Shown in pieces: positions 32,203-41,506 of a stretch of 64,000 bases of DNA. The position numbers and the translations under genes are program-made. Positions within the stretch are counted from its first letter, which is position 1, and the number at the start of each line of letters is the position of its first letter. The DNA is from JBEVOS01 sp964563395 (GTDB taxonomy: Bacteria; Pseudomonadota; Alphaproteobacteria; Caulobacterales; Aquidulcibacteraceae). The DNA lies in the NCBI GenBank assembly GCA_964563395.1, contig CAZLWK010000012.1, positions 1 through 64,000 of the forward strand. The letters are read 5' to 3'. The notes below the pieces were generated by a model, which saw only the letters and a list, made by a program, of their open reading frames with translations, was not told the DNA's origin and searched no databases.

Positions 32203-34425
32203 TCAGCCCTTCATATAGGCGGGCAGCCAGCCTTCGTGGAGGGCGCGCAGCTCGCTGAGCGCGACCCCGGAGAAGGCGCCGCCCTCGGTGACGAAATGCA
32301 CGCCCGCCCCGCCCGCCTCGCCGACGATCACGAACGGCGCGCCCGCCGCGCGCGCGCGCGCGATGAACTCGCCAAGCCGCGCCTGATCGAGCGCGATCAC
32401 ATACCGGCCCTGGTCCTCGCCGAACAGAAAGGCGTTGTGCGGCAGGCCGCTCGGATTGGAGAAAGACGCCCCGACATTGGACGCAAGCGCCAATTCCGCA
32501 ATGGCCAAGCCAAGCCCGCCATCGGAAAGATCGTGCGCGCAATCGACGATCCCGTCAGCGATGAGCCCGCGCACGAAATCGCCATGCGCCTTCTCCGCGG
32601 CGAGATCGACCGGCGGGGGCGGCCCTTCTTCCACGCCGGCGCACACGCGCATGAACAGCGATTGACCAAGATGGCCGCGCGTTTCACCGACCAGCAACAG
32701 CTGATCGCCGGGCCGCATGGCGGCGAGAGATGTACGCCGATCCATGTTGTCGATGAGGCCGACAGCGCCGATCGCGGGCGTGGGCAGGATCGCCTCGCCG
32801 TTCGTCTCGTTATAGAGACTGACATTGCCGCTGATGACGGGAAAATCGAGCGCGCGGCAGGCTTCGGCCATGCCTTCGATCGCGGCGACGATCTGGCCCA
32901 TGATCTCCGGCTTTTGCGGATTGCCGAAATTGAGATTGTCGGTGACGGCCAGCGGACGCGCGCCGCTGACACTGAGATTGCGCCAGGCTTCGGCGACCGC
33001 CTGCTTGCCGCCTTCATACGGATCGGCCTCGACATAACGCGGCGTGACATCGCACGTCATGGCGAGCGCGCGATTGGAGCCATGAATGCGCACGATCGCC
33101 GCGTCCGCGCCGGAATCCGCCAGCGTGTCGCCCATGACGTGGCGATCATATTGCTCCCAGATCCAGCGCTTTGAGGCGATGTCCGGCGCGGCCATCAGCG
33201 CCTTGAGCGCATCGGGGAATTCGATCTTCGGCGCGGCCACGGCGCGCCCAGCTGCCGCGCTCTTCGCCGCCGCGCGCGCGACATGCGGGCGATCATATTT
33301 CGGCGCTTCGTCCGCCAGCGGGCCAAGCGGCAGATCGCACACGATCTCGCCATGCCAGCGCAGCACGAGACGGCCCGTATCGGTGGTGCGCCCGATGACG
33401 GCGGCGTCCAATCCCCATTTGTCGAAGATGCGCTTGGCGTCGGTTTCGCGGCCGGGCTTCAACACCATGAGCATGCGCTCCTGGCTTTCCGACAGCATGA
33501 ATTCATAGGGCGTCATGCCCTCTTCGCGCGCGGGCACCGTATCGAGATCGAGTTCGACGCCGGCGCCGCCCTTGGAGGCCATCTCCACCGAGGACGAGGT
33601 GAGGCCCGCAGCGCCCATATCCTGAATGCCGATGATGGAATCGGTGTCCATCAATTCGAGGCAAGCCTCGATCAGCAATTTTTCCAGGAACGGATCGCCG
33701 ACCTGCACGGTCGGCCGCTGCGCCTCGGCGTCTTCGTTGAATTCGGCGGAGGCCATCGTCGCGCCATGGATGCCGTCGCGCCCCGTCTTGGCGCCGACAT
33801 AGACGATCGGATTGCCCGCGCCCTTGGCGGCGGCGGTGAAGATGCGGTCCTTGCGGGCGATGCCGAGGCAGAACACGTTGACGAGGATGTTGCCGTTATA
33901 GCGCGGATGGAAATTGGTCTCCCCGCCCACGGTCGGCACGCCGACGCAATTTCCATAGAAGGAAATGCCGGAGACGACGCCGTCGATCAGCTTGCGCGTC
34001 TTGGGATGGCTCGGATCGCCGAAGCGCAGTGCGTTCATCAGCGCGACGGGGCGCGCGCCCATCGTGAACACGTCGCGCAAGATGCCGCCGACGCCCGTGG
34101 CCGCGCCCTGGAACGGCTCGATGAAGCTCGGATGGTTGTGGCTCTCCATCTTGAAGATGGCGGCCAAGCCCTCGCCGATATCGATGGCGCCGGCATTCTC
34201 GCCCGGGCCGTAGATCACGTGCGGCGCGCTGGTGGGAAATTTCGCCAGGTGCAGACGGCTCGATTTGTAGGAGCAATGCTCGCTCCACATCACCGAGAAG
34301 ATGCCGAGTTCGGTCACGTTCGGCGTGCGGCCGAGCTTCTGCACGATGAGATCGTATTCCTCGCCCGCAAGACCGAATTCCTGCGCCAGCGCGCGGTCGC
34401 CGGGATCGAGGGGGCCGTGTTTCAT
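32203..34425 (-). CDS. purL: Phosphoribosylformylglycinamidine synthase subunit PurL
   Basis: 740-aa small-form PurL, which works with PurQ and PurS to convert FGAR to FGAM in purine synthesis. Two AIRS-like halves are visible: MWSEHCSYKSSRLHL near the start, GGETNFHPRYNGNILVN in the first half, and VISGNVSLYNET in the second. The 740-aa length matches the three-subunit enzyme and not the 1,300-aa PurL. It is separated from gor by 13 bp and may share its transcript. Confidence 0.97.
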   Translation of the reverse strand: MKHGPLDPGDRALAQEFGLAGEEYDLIVQKLGRTPNVTELGIFSVMWSEHCSYKSSRLHLAKFPTSAPHVIYGPGENAGAIDIGEGLAAIFKMESHNHPSFIEPFQGAATGVGGILRDVFTMGARPVALMNALRFGDPSHPKTRKLIDGVVSGISFYGNCVGVPTVGGETNFHPRYNGNILVNVFCLGIARKDRIFTAAAKGAGNPIVYVGAKTGRDGIHGATMASAEFNEDAEAQRPTVQVGDPFLEKLLIEACLELMDTDSIIGIQDMGAAGLTSSSVEMASKGGAGVELDLDTVPAREEGMTPYEFMLSESQERMLMVLKPGRETDAKRIFDKWGLDAAVIGRTTDTGRLVLRWHGEIVCDLPLGPLADEAPKYDRPHVARAAAKSAAAGRAVAAPKIEFPDALKALMAAPDIASKRWIWEQYDRHVMGDTLADSGADAAIVRIHGSNRALAMTCDVTPRYVEADPYEGGKQAVAEAWRNLSVSGARPLAVTDNLNFGNPQKPEIMGQIVAAIEGMAEACRALDFPVISGNVSLYNETNGEAILPTPAIGAVGLIDNMDRRTSLAAMRPGDQLLLVGETRGHLGQSLFMRVCAGVEEGPPPPVDLAAEKAHGDFVRGLIADGIVDCAHDLSDGGLGLAIAELALASNVGASFSNPSGLPHNAFLFGEDQGRYVIALDQARLGEFIARARAAGAPFVIVGEAGGAGVHFVTEGGAFSGVALSELRALHEGWLPAYMKG

Positions 34426-34488
34426 GCGGCGCTCTTAAAGCGGCTCGCCCGGCCCGGCAATCGCGGCTAGCTTCCCGCCGTCAAGGGG

Positions 34489-34851
34489 ATGTCTGTGGAT
34501 AAATTGCTGTTCAAACTCGCGCCCGTACTGATCGCCGGCGCGCTCTTGGCCGCCACGGCGGGGGCGCAGACGCCGTCTTGCGCGCCGGAGGATCTGGCCT
34601 GCCGCGTCGCGCTTCTGGAGGCGCGGGTGGCGGCGCTGGAAGGGCGCGCGAGCGCGGCCGCGCCCCGCGTCGTCTATGAAGCGCCCACCCAAACCATCGC
34701 TGCGCGCCGGGTGTGCCGCGGCACGTGCGAGGCGGAGGCCGAAGCGCTGTGCCGCGAACGCGGCTTCACTGGCGGGCGCCCCGAGGATTGGGAGCGGCCG
34801 CGCTCGGGCCCGCTGACGCTGACGCGCGCGACCTGCGATCGCCCGACCTGA
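34489..34851 (+). CDS. Secreted small protein, unknown function
   Basis: 120-aa protein with a signal peptide (about residues 1-25, ending TAGA) and five cysteines in the mature part (SCAPEDLACR, RVCRGTCEAEAEALCRERGF, ATCDRP), some likely in disulfides. A short Leu/Ala-rich heptad (VALLEARVAALEGR) may form a coiled coil. I do not recognise the family. It diverges from purL and is convergent with the PhoD-like gene, whose 3' end is 4 bp away. Confidence 0.75.
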   Translation: MSVDKLLFKLAPVLIAGALLAATAGAQTPSCAPEDLACRVALLEARVAALEGRASAAAPRVVYEAPTQTIAARRVCRGTCEAEAEALCRERGFTGGRPEDWERPRSGPLTLTRATCDRPT

Positions 34852-34855
34852 TCGA

Positions 34856-36745
34856 TCAGACGGGCGGTTCGGCGCGTTCGCTCTCGACGCGTTCGGGCGC
34901 GCCAAGACCGGGCGTATCGTCCGGCCGGATCGTGAAGCTCGCCGCCGCGCGCTCCTCGAATTCGCGCGACGCCACCGTCGACACGATGAAGAAATCGGCG
35001 CGCGCGAGATCCTTCGTCAGCGTCAGCGTGAAATAACCGCGATGGCGCTGATCGGTCCATTTGACATGCGGATTGCGCCGCTGAATGGCGGCGTTGAGAT
35101 CGAGGCGCGGATCGCGGAACACGTCGCCATAGCCGGGCGAGGTGACGCTGGCGCCCGCGAGCTCCACCGCCACGCGCTGGTTGTCCCGCGTGAGAATTTC
35201 GTTGACGAACGCGCTGTGGCTGTCGCCGGTGAGCACGATGGCGTTGCCGCCCACCTGGCGGAAGATGTCGATCAGCCGCGCGCGCGCCGCGCCATAGCCG
35301 TCCCAGCTGTCGGTGGTGAGCGGCACGCCGAAGCGCGAGAAGAAAAGCAGCTTGCCCGCGCCCGGCTGCATGCGCTCCAGCGTGTCGACGAAATCGCGCG
35401 GCAGGCCGCTGAGATCGGGCGCGAGCATCGGCGCCATGAGCGTCTGATTGCCGATCAGCTGCCAGGCCACGCCATTGCGATGGGCGGTGTTGAGCTGCTG
35501 CTGCAGCCATTGCTCCTGCGCTTGTCCGAGCAATTGGCGCTCCGGCCGATCGAGCAGCGCGCGCAGCTTTTCCCGATCCGGCACGAAGTAGATGCCCGGC
35601 CCCGGATCGCCGGGATTGGCGGTAGCCGCCTGAACGCGCCGCCATTCCCAAATCGGCACGAGCTCCGAACCGATCAATTCATACGGCACCGGCACCATGC
35701 GCACGCTGTCCGGATAGCGCGCGGCGGGCGACACGGGACGCGGCGCGGCAGGATTGGAAAAATCCCACGGCGTCTCATAGAGCGGCATTTCCTTGGTCAG
35801 ATCGATCTGCTGGCCGCGCGCGAGAAGGCGCGTCTCCAACATGCACAGCGTGAAGAGATCGCCGAACTGAAAGACTCGATTGATGGCTTCGAACGCGGCG
35901 CCGGGCGCGGGATCGCGGATCGGCATCCATTCATAATAGGCCTGCATCGCCGCGCGCTTGCGCTGATCCCAGGCGCCTTCGCCGGCCGGCGTGGAATGGT
36001 TGAGCGCGCCGCCTGACCATGCATCGTCGGCGATTTCATGATCGTCCCACACCACGATCCACGGACACGCCGCGTGCAGCGCCTTGAGCTCGGCCTCCTC
36101 CTTCGCTTGCGCGTGGCGCAGCCGATAATCGGCGAGCGAGGTGCATTCGATCTCGGGCTTTGGAATGCGTCCGAGCGCGACGCCCACATCCCCGCCATAC
36201 CCGCCAAGGCCGTATTCGTAGATGTAATCGCCAAGATGCACGACGAGATCGATGTCCTCACGATCCGCGATGGCGCCATAGACGTTGAAGAAGCCGTGCG
36301 GATAGCTGGCGCAGGAAACGACGGCGAGTTTCAATTGCTCCAATTCGCCGCGCGGCAGCGTGCGCGTCTTGCCAATTGGCGAGGCCTGGTCGCCGGCGAG
36401 GAAGCCGTAAAAATAGGGCGCGCCCGCGCGCAGGCCCGTCACGTCCACCTTCACGGTGTAATCGCGCAGCTCGCTCGTCTCGATGATCCCGGTCTTGACC
36501 ACGTTGCGCAGCTGGCGATCGCGCGCGACCACCCAGCGCACCGGCACCGGCCCGTTCTGCGCCGGCGTCACGCGCGTCCAGATCACGACGCGGTCAATGC
36601 CGGGATCGCCGCTCGCCACGCCATGGGCGAATACGACCGCGCCCGCATAGGCCGGCGCCTCCGGCGCGCGCCCGCACGCCGCGACCGCCCCGCTCGACGC
36701 AAGCGCCCCCAACGCGCCCCGACGCGTCCAACCCCGTCTCGCCAT
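34856..36745 (-). CDS. phoD: PhoD-like alkaline phosphatase/phosphodiesterase
   Basis: 629-aa secreted metallophosphatase of the PhoD family, releasing phosphate from esters and diesters. A twin-arginine-type signal lies in the first 25 residues (TRRGALGALASSGAVAACG, with a possible lipid-modified Cys). Then a PhoD N-terminal beta domain (FAHGVASGDPGIDRVVIWTRV) and a metallophosphatase domain with HLGDYIYEYG, VWDDHEIADDAW and LTGDSHSAF metal-binding segments. Would act in the periplasm for phosphate scavenging; no Pho box was identified. Confidence 0.93.
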   Translation of the reverse strand: MARRGWTRRGALGALASSGAVAACGRAPEAPAYAGAVVFAHGVASGDPGIDRVVIWTRVTPAQNGPVPVRWVVARDRQLRNVVKTGIIETSELRDYTVKVDVTGLRAGAPYFYGFLAGDQASPIGKTRTLPRGELEQLKLAVVSCASYPHGFFNVYGAIADREDIDLVVHLGDYIYEYGLGGYGGDVGVALGRIPKPEIECTSLADYRLRHAQAKEEAELKALHAACPWIVVWDDHEIADDAWSGGALNHSTPAGEGAWDQRKRAAMQAYYEWMPIRDPAPGAAFEAINRVFQFGDLFTLCMLETRLLARGQQIDLTKEMPLYETPWDFSNPAAPRPVSPAARYPDSVRMVPVPYELIGSELVPIWEWRRVQAATANPGDPGPGIYFVPDREKLRALLDRPERQLLGQAQEQWLQQQLNTAHRNGVAWQLIGNQTLMAPMLAPDLSGLPRDFVDTLERMQPGAGKLLFFSRFGVPLTTDSWDGYGAARARLIDIFRQVGGNAIVLTGDSHSAFVNEILTRDNQRVAVELAGASVTSPGYGDVFRDPRLDLNAAIQRRNPHVKWTDQRHRGYFTLTLTKDLARADFFIVSTVASREFEERAAASFTIRPDDTPGLGAPERVESERAEPPV

Positions 36746-36806
36746 GCCAAACTTCTCCCGCCGCCACCTCTAGCGTCCCCCTGGCTTTGGTGGGAGGGGG
36801 AGAGGC

Positions 36807-37829
36807 ATGGCCGCTTATGACGATGATGACGACCTTGAGGAGACCCGCGTCTTCACGGCCCCGGCGGACGCCGTCGGGCGGATCGATGCGGCGCTCGCGC
36901 TCGCCTGGCCGGACCTGTCACGCGCACGCATCCAAGGGCTGATTGGCGAAGGGCGCCTCAGCGCGGACGGCGCGCCCGCCGCGCTGGCCTCCGGCAAGAT
37001 CAAGCCGGGCGCGCTCTATGCGCTGCGCCTGCCCCCGCCCGCCCCCGCCGCGCCGGAGCCGGAGGCCATCGCGCTCGCCATCGCGTTCGAGGACGCGCAT
37101 CTCATCGTCATCAACAAGGCCGCCGGCATGGCCGCCCATCCCGCGCCCGGCGCCATGCGCGGCACGCTGGTCAATGCGCTCCTGGCCCATTGCGCGGGCT
37201 CGCTCTCCGGCATCGGGGGCGTGGCGCGGCCCGGCATCGTCCACCGCATCGACAAGGACACGACCGGCCTCATCGTCGTCGCCAAGCACGATGCGGCGCA
37301 TGCCGGCCTCGCCAAGCTGTTCGAGAAGCACGATCTGGAGCGCGTCTATTACGCGGTGACGCGCGGCGCGCCCGTACCGCGCAGCGGATCGATCGACGCG
37401 CCGCTCGCGCGTTCGCACGCCGACCGGCGCAAAATGGTGCGGGCCGAGAGCGGCAAGCGCGCGGTCACGCATTATTGGACGATCGAAACCTTCGGCCAGA
37501 TCGCGGGCCAGAGCGCTGGTCGCGCGGCGGCGGCTTTGGTGGAGTGCCGTCTGGAGACGGGGCGCACGCATCAGATCCGGGCGCACCTCGCCGAGTTCGG
37601 CTGCCCGCTGATCGGCGATCCGCTCTATGGCAAGAACCGCGCTTTCAAGCTGGAAGGCGCGAGCCCGGCGCACGAGGCCGCGCGCGCGGCGGCGGAGGCG
37701 TTTCCGCGCCAGGCGCTGCATGCCGGCGTGCTGGGCTTCAAGCACCCGATCACGGGGGAAAGCTTGCGCTTCACAGCGCCGCTGCCGGCGGACATGGAGG
37801 CGCTGCTCGCGGCGTTGCGAGCCATCTAA
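36807..37829 (+). CDS. RluD-type 23S rRNA pseudouridine synthase
   Basis: 340-aa RluA-family pseudouridine synthase. N-terminal S4 RNA-binding domain (about residues 22-75), then the catalytic domain with HRIDKDTTGL, Asp149 being the nucleophile, and the C-terminal RTHQIRAHLAEFGCPLIGDPLYG segment. It likely modifies helix 69 or related 23S rRNA uridines (RluD), though RluC cannot be excluded. The stop overlaps the stop of the convergent zinc-finger gene by two bases. Confidence 0.9.
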   Translation: MAAYDDDDDLEETRVFTAPADAVGRIDAALALAWPDLSRARIQGLIGEGRLSADGAPAALASGKIKPGALYALRLPPPAPAAPEPEAIALAIAFEDAHLIVINKAAGMAAHPAPGAMRGTLVNALLAHCAGSLSGIGGVARPGIVHRIDKDTTGLIVVAKHDAAHAGLAKLFEKHDLERVYYAVTRGAPVPRSGSIDAPLARSHADRRKMVRAESGKRAVTHYWTIETFGQIAGQSAGRAAAALVECRLETGRTHQIRAHLAEFGCPLIGDPLYGKNRAFKLEGASPAHEAARAAAEAFPRQALHAGVLGFKHPITGESLRFTAPLPADMEALLAALRAI

Positions 37830-38185
37830 CCGAAGCGCTCCCAAGCGGCTTGGCGCGATACGCCCATCGCCTTGCCGATCTTCTCCCAGGAGACGCCGCG
37901 CGTCCTCAGCACCGACACATGGGCGTGCAGCTGGTCGCGCATGTCGTCGAGCGTGGCGAGGCCGGGGCGCAAGAGCGCGAGCAGCTTATCGTCCGCCATG
38001 CCCTCGAACGGGGCCGAAAGCGCGGCCGGCGGCGGTGTCGCGGCGTCGGCGTCCAGAATGGCCACGCAGGCGCGCACGCACGCCCCGCAGATGAACACGG
38101 CCGGGCCGGAGATCAGCTTCTCCACCTCCTTCTCCGACTTGCGGCAGAAAGAGCAATGCAGCGGCGGGCGGGCTTCCATCGGCAT
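37826..38185 (-). CDS. ClpX-type C4 zinc finger fused to a helix-turn-helix domain
   Basis: 119-aa protein. Residues about 8-40 (CSFCRKSEKEVEKLISGPAV then ICGACV) are very close to the zinc-binding domain at the N-terminus of ClpX, but the ClpX ATPase is absent. The C-terminal 45 residues end in VSWEKIGKAMGVSRQAAWERFG, a helix-turn-helix. ClpX zinc domains dimerise and dock adaptors or substrates; the fusion could be a transcription factor subject to ClpXP interaction. The ATG at 38185 is preferred to an upstream in-frame GTG/ATG extension. It diverges from rpoH across 226 bp. Confidence 0.85.
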   Translation of the reverse strand: MPMEARPPLHCSFCRKSEKEVEKLISGPAVFICGACVRACVAILDADAATPPPAALSAPFEGMADDKLLALLRPGLATLDDMRDQLHAHVSVLRTRGVSWEKIGKAMGVSRQAAWERFG

Positions 38186-38224
38186 GAGCGCCTCCGTCAG
38201 GAAAATCCTGGCAGTCAGGTAGAC

Positions 38225-38256
38225 CTTGACAAGCGTGTCGTCAAGCACCACTTGAC
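38225..38256. promoter_or_regulatory. Inverted repeat with a third half-site between the zinc-finger/HTH gene and rpoH
   Basis: CTTGAC-N9-GTCAAG (38225-38245) followed after 5 bases by another CTTGAC (38251-38256). Its place between divergent genes, one encoding an HTH protein, makes it a candidate operator. The TTGAC cores could also act as -35 elements. Confidence 0.5.
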
Positions 38257-38411
38257 GTTTCTGCTGACATTGTCGCGCGGGCGGGCCGACACCATTCCGC
38301 CTTGCGCGACGTATAGAAGATGTGAAGGCGCTTTAACGCGCCCGGCTCTGGGGAAACCAATCCCGGCTCCCCATATGGCCACGAGGTCCGCATGGACCAG
38401 AGGGGATGAAG

Positions 38412-39308
38412 ATGGCGTCGACCGCACTGACACTGGCGCTTTCGCCCGAGCAGGGCCTGCAGCGGTATCTCTCGGAGATCCGCAAATTCCCGATGCTCGA
38501 AAAGGACGAGGAATTCATGCTCGCCAAGCGCTGGCAGGAGCATCAAGACCCCGCCGCCGCGCATAAGCTCGTCACCTCGCACCTGCGCCTCGTGGCGAAG
38601 ATCGCCATGGGCTATCGCGGCTATGGCCTGCCGATCGGGGAAGTGATCTCCGAGGGCAATGTCGGGCTCATGCAATCGGTCAAGAAATTCGACCCGGACA
38701 AGGGCTTCCGCCTGGCCACCTATGCGATGTGGTGGATCCGCGCGGCGATCCAGGAATACATCCTGCGCTCGTGGAGCCTCGTGAAGATGGGCACCACCGC
38801 CGCGCAGAAGAAGCTATTCTTCAATCTGCGCCGCATGAAGAGCCAGATGTCGGCCTTGGAGGAAGGCGATCTGCGCCCCGAACAGGTGGCCGAGATCGCA
38901 CGCAAGCTCGCCGTCACGGACGAGGAAGTTATCTCCATGAACCGGCGCCTCTCGGGCCCGGATTCGAGCCTCAACGCGCCGGTGGGCGCCGACGGCGACG
39001 CCGAATGGCAGGATTGGCTGTCGGACGAGACCCAGGAAACGCAAGAGACGACGATCGCCAATTCGGAAGAGTTCGGCGCGCGCATGGATCTCCTGCAAAC
39101 CGCGATGGCCGAGCTGACCGAGCGCGAGCGCCACATCATCCAGGAGCGCCGTCTCAAGGACGAGCCGGCGACTTTGGAGGAGCTGTCCAAGGAATATGGC
39201 GTCAGCCGCGAGCGCGTGCGCCAGATCGAGGTGCGCGCTTTCGAGAAGCTGCAAAAGGCGATGATGCGCGCCGCCAAGGACAAGGGCCTTCTGGAAACGG
39301 CGGCGTGA
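38412..39308 (+). CDS. rpoH: RNA polymerase heat-shock sigma factor RpoH
   Basis: 298-aa sigma-32. Regions 1.2-2.4 (GNVGLMQSVKKFDPDKGFRLATYAMWWIR, about residues 82-110), the RpoH box QKKLFFNLR at about 132-140, and region 4.2 (SKEYGVSRERVRQIEVRAFEKL). The second ATG (38412) is chosen because AGGGG ends six bases before it, while the first (38406) abuts it. It is likely to direct groESL in this window, whose promoter has a sigma-32-like pair. The stop overlaps the start of the PaiB-like gene. Confidence 0.96.
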   Translation: MASTALTLALSPEQGLQRYLSEIRKFPMLEKDEEFMLAKRWQEHQDPAAAHKLVTSHLRLVAKIAMGYRGYGLPIGEVISEGNVGLMQSVKKFDPDKGFRLATYAMWWIRAAIQEYILRSWSLVKMGTTAAQKKLFFNLRRMKSQMSALEEGDLRPEQVAEIARKLAVTDEEVISMNRRLSGPDSSLNAPVGADGDAEWQDWLSDETQETQETTIANSEEFGARMDLLQTAMAELTERERHIIQERRLKDEPATLEELSKEYGVSRERVRQIEVRAFEKLQKAMMRAAKDKGLLETAA

Positions 39309-39943
39309 GCGAAGAGGCGCCGCGCCTCTATGGACATCCCCGGCACGCGCTGAGCGAGAGCGACGCGCGCGCCGCGCTCGCCGCCTATGACCGCGCCGCC
39401 ATCCTGGTCACGTCGGGCCCAAGCGGCCTGCGCGCCACGCATCTGCCGCTCTTCATCGAGGACGGCCGCGCGATCGGCCACGTCGCGCGCGCCAATCCGA
39501 TCTGGCGCGAGGCGCCCTGCCCCGCCCTGCTGATCGCGCCCGGGCCGGAGACCTATGTCTCGCCCGGCTGGTACGAAACCAAGAAGCGCGACGGCCGCGC
39601 CGTGCCGACCTGGAATTACGAGACGATCCAGGCCTGGGGGGCGCTGACCATCTTCGAGGACGCGCAGCGCTTGCACGATGTCGTCGCGCGCTTGTCGGCG
39701 CGGCACGAGGACGGGCGCGCCGAACCCTGGCGGATCGAAGACGCGCCCGCCGACTATACCGCGCGCCTCATCGCGGCGATCGTCGGCGTGGAGATCGCGC
39801 TTGAGCGTGTGGAGGCCAAGCGCAAGCTCAGCCAGGAAAAGACCGCGCCGGATTTCGACGGCGTGCTCGCGGCGCTGTCGCGGAGCGAGGATCCGCGCGA
39901 TGGGGCGGTCGCCGCCGCGATGAAGCGCGTCAACCAGAGCTGA
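39305..39943 (+). CDS. PaiB-like FMN-binding protein
   Basis: 212-aa member of the PaiB/FMN-binding split-barrel family (named for a Bacillus negative regulator of protease synthesis; a flavin-binding fold, with the role in Gram-negatives unknown). Typical segments: HPRHALSE start, ATHLPLFIEDGRAIGHVARANPIW, YVSPGWYETKKRDGRAVPTWNYE. GTG start at 39305 overlaps the rpoH stop (GTGA), indicating coupling to rpoH, which might make it stress-induced. An ATG start further up in frame would lie inside rpoH and is unlikely. Confidence 0.88.
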   Translation: MSEEAPRLYGHPRHALSESDARAALAAYDRAAILVTSGPSGLRATHLPLFIEDGRAIGHVARANPIWREAPCPALLIAPGPETYVSPGWYETKKRDGRAVPTWNYETIQAWGALTIFEDAQRLHDVVARLSARHEDGRAEPWRIEDAPADYTARLIAAIVGVEIALERVEAKRKLSQEKTAPDFDGVLAALSRSEDPRDGAVAAAMKRVNQS

Positions 39944-39948
39944 ATCTT

Positions 39949-40057
39949 CCTCCCCCGTTTACGGGGGAGGTGGCTGAGCGAAGCGAGGCCGGAGGGGGCA
40001 TTCCCGCGCCCCCTTCCCCGCGCCTTCGCGCGGGACTTCCCCCGCGAGCGGGGGAAG
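39949..40057. repeat. Intergenic palindromic repeat, copy C (three hairpins)
   Basis: Stem-loops at 39949-39970 (CCTCCCCCG/CGGGGGAGG), about 40017-40034 (CCCGCG/CGCGGG) and 40036-40057 (CTTCCCCCG/CGGGGGAAG), with AAGCGAGG between. It fills the gap between the convergent 3' ends of the PaiB-like gene and ahcY and matches copy A in layout, consistent with a mobile REP/BIME-type repeat that may act as a bidirectional terminator. Confidence 0.75.
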
Positions 40058-40068
40058 TAAAACCGCCT

Positions 40069-41475
40069 TCAATAGCGATAATGGTCCGGCTTGAACGGGC
40101 CTTGGGCGCCAACGCCGATATAGTCGGCCTGCTCCTTGGAGAGCGTGGTGAGCTTCGCGCCCAGCTTCTCCAGATGCAGCATCGCCACCTTCTCATCGAG
40201 ATGCTTGGGCAGCGTATAGACTTGGCGCTCATATTTGGCGCCATTGGTCCATAATTCGATCTGCGCCAGCGTCTGATTGGTGAAGCTTGCGCTCATCACG
40301 AAGCTCGGATGGCCGGTGGCGTTGCCGAGATTGACGAGGCGGCCCTCGCTTAGAACGATGATCTTCTTGCCGTCCGGAAATTCGACGTGGTGGACCTGAT
40401 CCTTGATCTTGTCCCACTTATAATTGCGCAGCGCCGCGATCTGAATCTCGCTGTCGAAATGGCCGATATTGCAGACGATGGCGTTCATCTTCATCTGGCG
40501 CATGTGATCGAGCGTGATCACATCCTTGTTGCCGGTGGCGGTGACGAAAATGTCCGCGCTTCCCGCCACGTCCTCCAGCGTGCGCACCTCATAGCCTTCC
40601 ATCGCCGCCTGCAGCGCGCAGATCGGATCGATCTCGGTGACGACGACGCGCGCCCCGCCATTGCGCAAACTCGCGGCCGAGCCCTTGCCGACATCGCCAT
40701 AGCCGCACACCACGGCCACCTTGCCCGCGAGCATCACGTCGGTGCCGCGACGGATGGCGTCCACAAGGCTTTCGCGGCAGCCATAAAGATTGTCGAATTT
40801 GGATTTCGTCACGCTGTCATTGACGTTGATCGCCGGGAACGGCAATTCGCCGCGCTGCGCCATCTGATAGAGGCGATGCACGCCCGTGGTGGTCTCCTCC
40901 GAAACGCCTCTGATCGCGTCGCGGATCGCCGAATAGAAGCCGGGCTTTTCCTTGAGATAGCGCTTCATCACGGCGTAGAGCGCTTCTTCCTCTTCGTTCG
41001 TCGGATTGGCGATGACGCTGGGGTCTTTCTCGGCCTTGGGGCCGAGCACGCACAGAAGCGTCGCGTCGCCGCCATCGTCCAAAATGAGATTGGGATAGCC
41101 GCCGTCGCTCCATTCGAAGATGCGATGCGTGTATTCCCAATATTGGACGAGGCTTTCGCCCTTGAAGGCGAACACCGGCGTGCCGGCCGCGGCGATGGCG
41201 GCGGCGGCGTGGTCCTGCGTGGAGAAGATGTTGCACGAGGCCCAGCGCACATCCGCGCCGAGCGCCTTCAGCGTTTCGATCAGCACGGCGGTCTGGATGG
41301 TCATGTGCAACGAGCCGGCGATGCGCGCGCCCTTGAGCGGCTGACGGGCGGCATATTCGGCGCGCGTGGCCATCAGGCCCGGCATTTCGGTTTCCGCGAT
41401 CTCGATCTCCTTGCGGCCGAAGCCAGCGAGACCGATATCGGCGACGACATAATCCTTGAATTCAGCAGCGCTCAT
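40069..41475 (-). CDS. ahcY: Adenosylhomocysteinase AhcY
   Basis: 468-aa S-adenosyl-L-homocysteine hydrolase, splitting SAH to adenosine and homocysteine with bound NAD. N-terminus FKDYVVADIGLAGFGRKEI, substrate region SCNIFSTQDHAAAAIA, NAD-binding GYGDVGKGSA and the C-terminal KPDHYRY are all conserved. GAGGAGGG precedes the ATG at 41475. A SAH riboswitch in the leader (41507-41582) should raise expression when SAH accumulates. It closes the methyl cycle with MetK. Confidence 0.97.
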   Translation of the reverse strand: MSAAEFKDYVVADIGLAGFGRKEIEIAETEMPGLMATRAEYAARQPLKGARIAGSLHMTIQTAVLIETLKALGADVRWASCNIFSTQDHAAAAIAAAGTPVFAFKGESLVQYWEYTHRIFEWSDGGYPNLILDDGGDATLLCVLGPKAEKDPSVIANPTNEEEEALYAVMKRYLKEKPGFYSAIRDAIRGVSEETTTGVHRLYQMAQRGELPFPAINVNDSVTKSKFDNLYGCRESLVDAIRRGTDVMLAGKVAVVCGYGDVGKGSAASLRNGGARVVVTEIDPICALQAAMEGYEVRTLEDVAGSADIFVTATGNKDVITLDHMRQMKMNAIVCNIGHFDSEIQIAALRNYKWDKIKDQVHHVEFPDGKKIIVLSEGRLVNLGNATGHPSFVMSASFTNQTLAQIELWTNGAKYERQVYTLPKHLDEKVAMLHLEKLGAKLTTLSKEQADYIGVGAQGPFKPDHYRY

Positions 41476-41506
41476 CGCGCGCCCTCCTCGACGAAAGAAA
41501 GCCCGC

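Noticed and set aside
39100..39304. Upstream extension of the PaiB-like gene inside rpoH
   Set aside because: Out of frame with rpoH but antithetic to its strong conservation; the GTGA overlap gives the family N-terminus.
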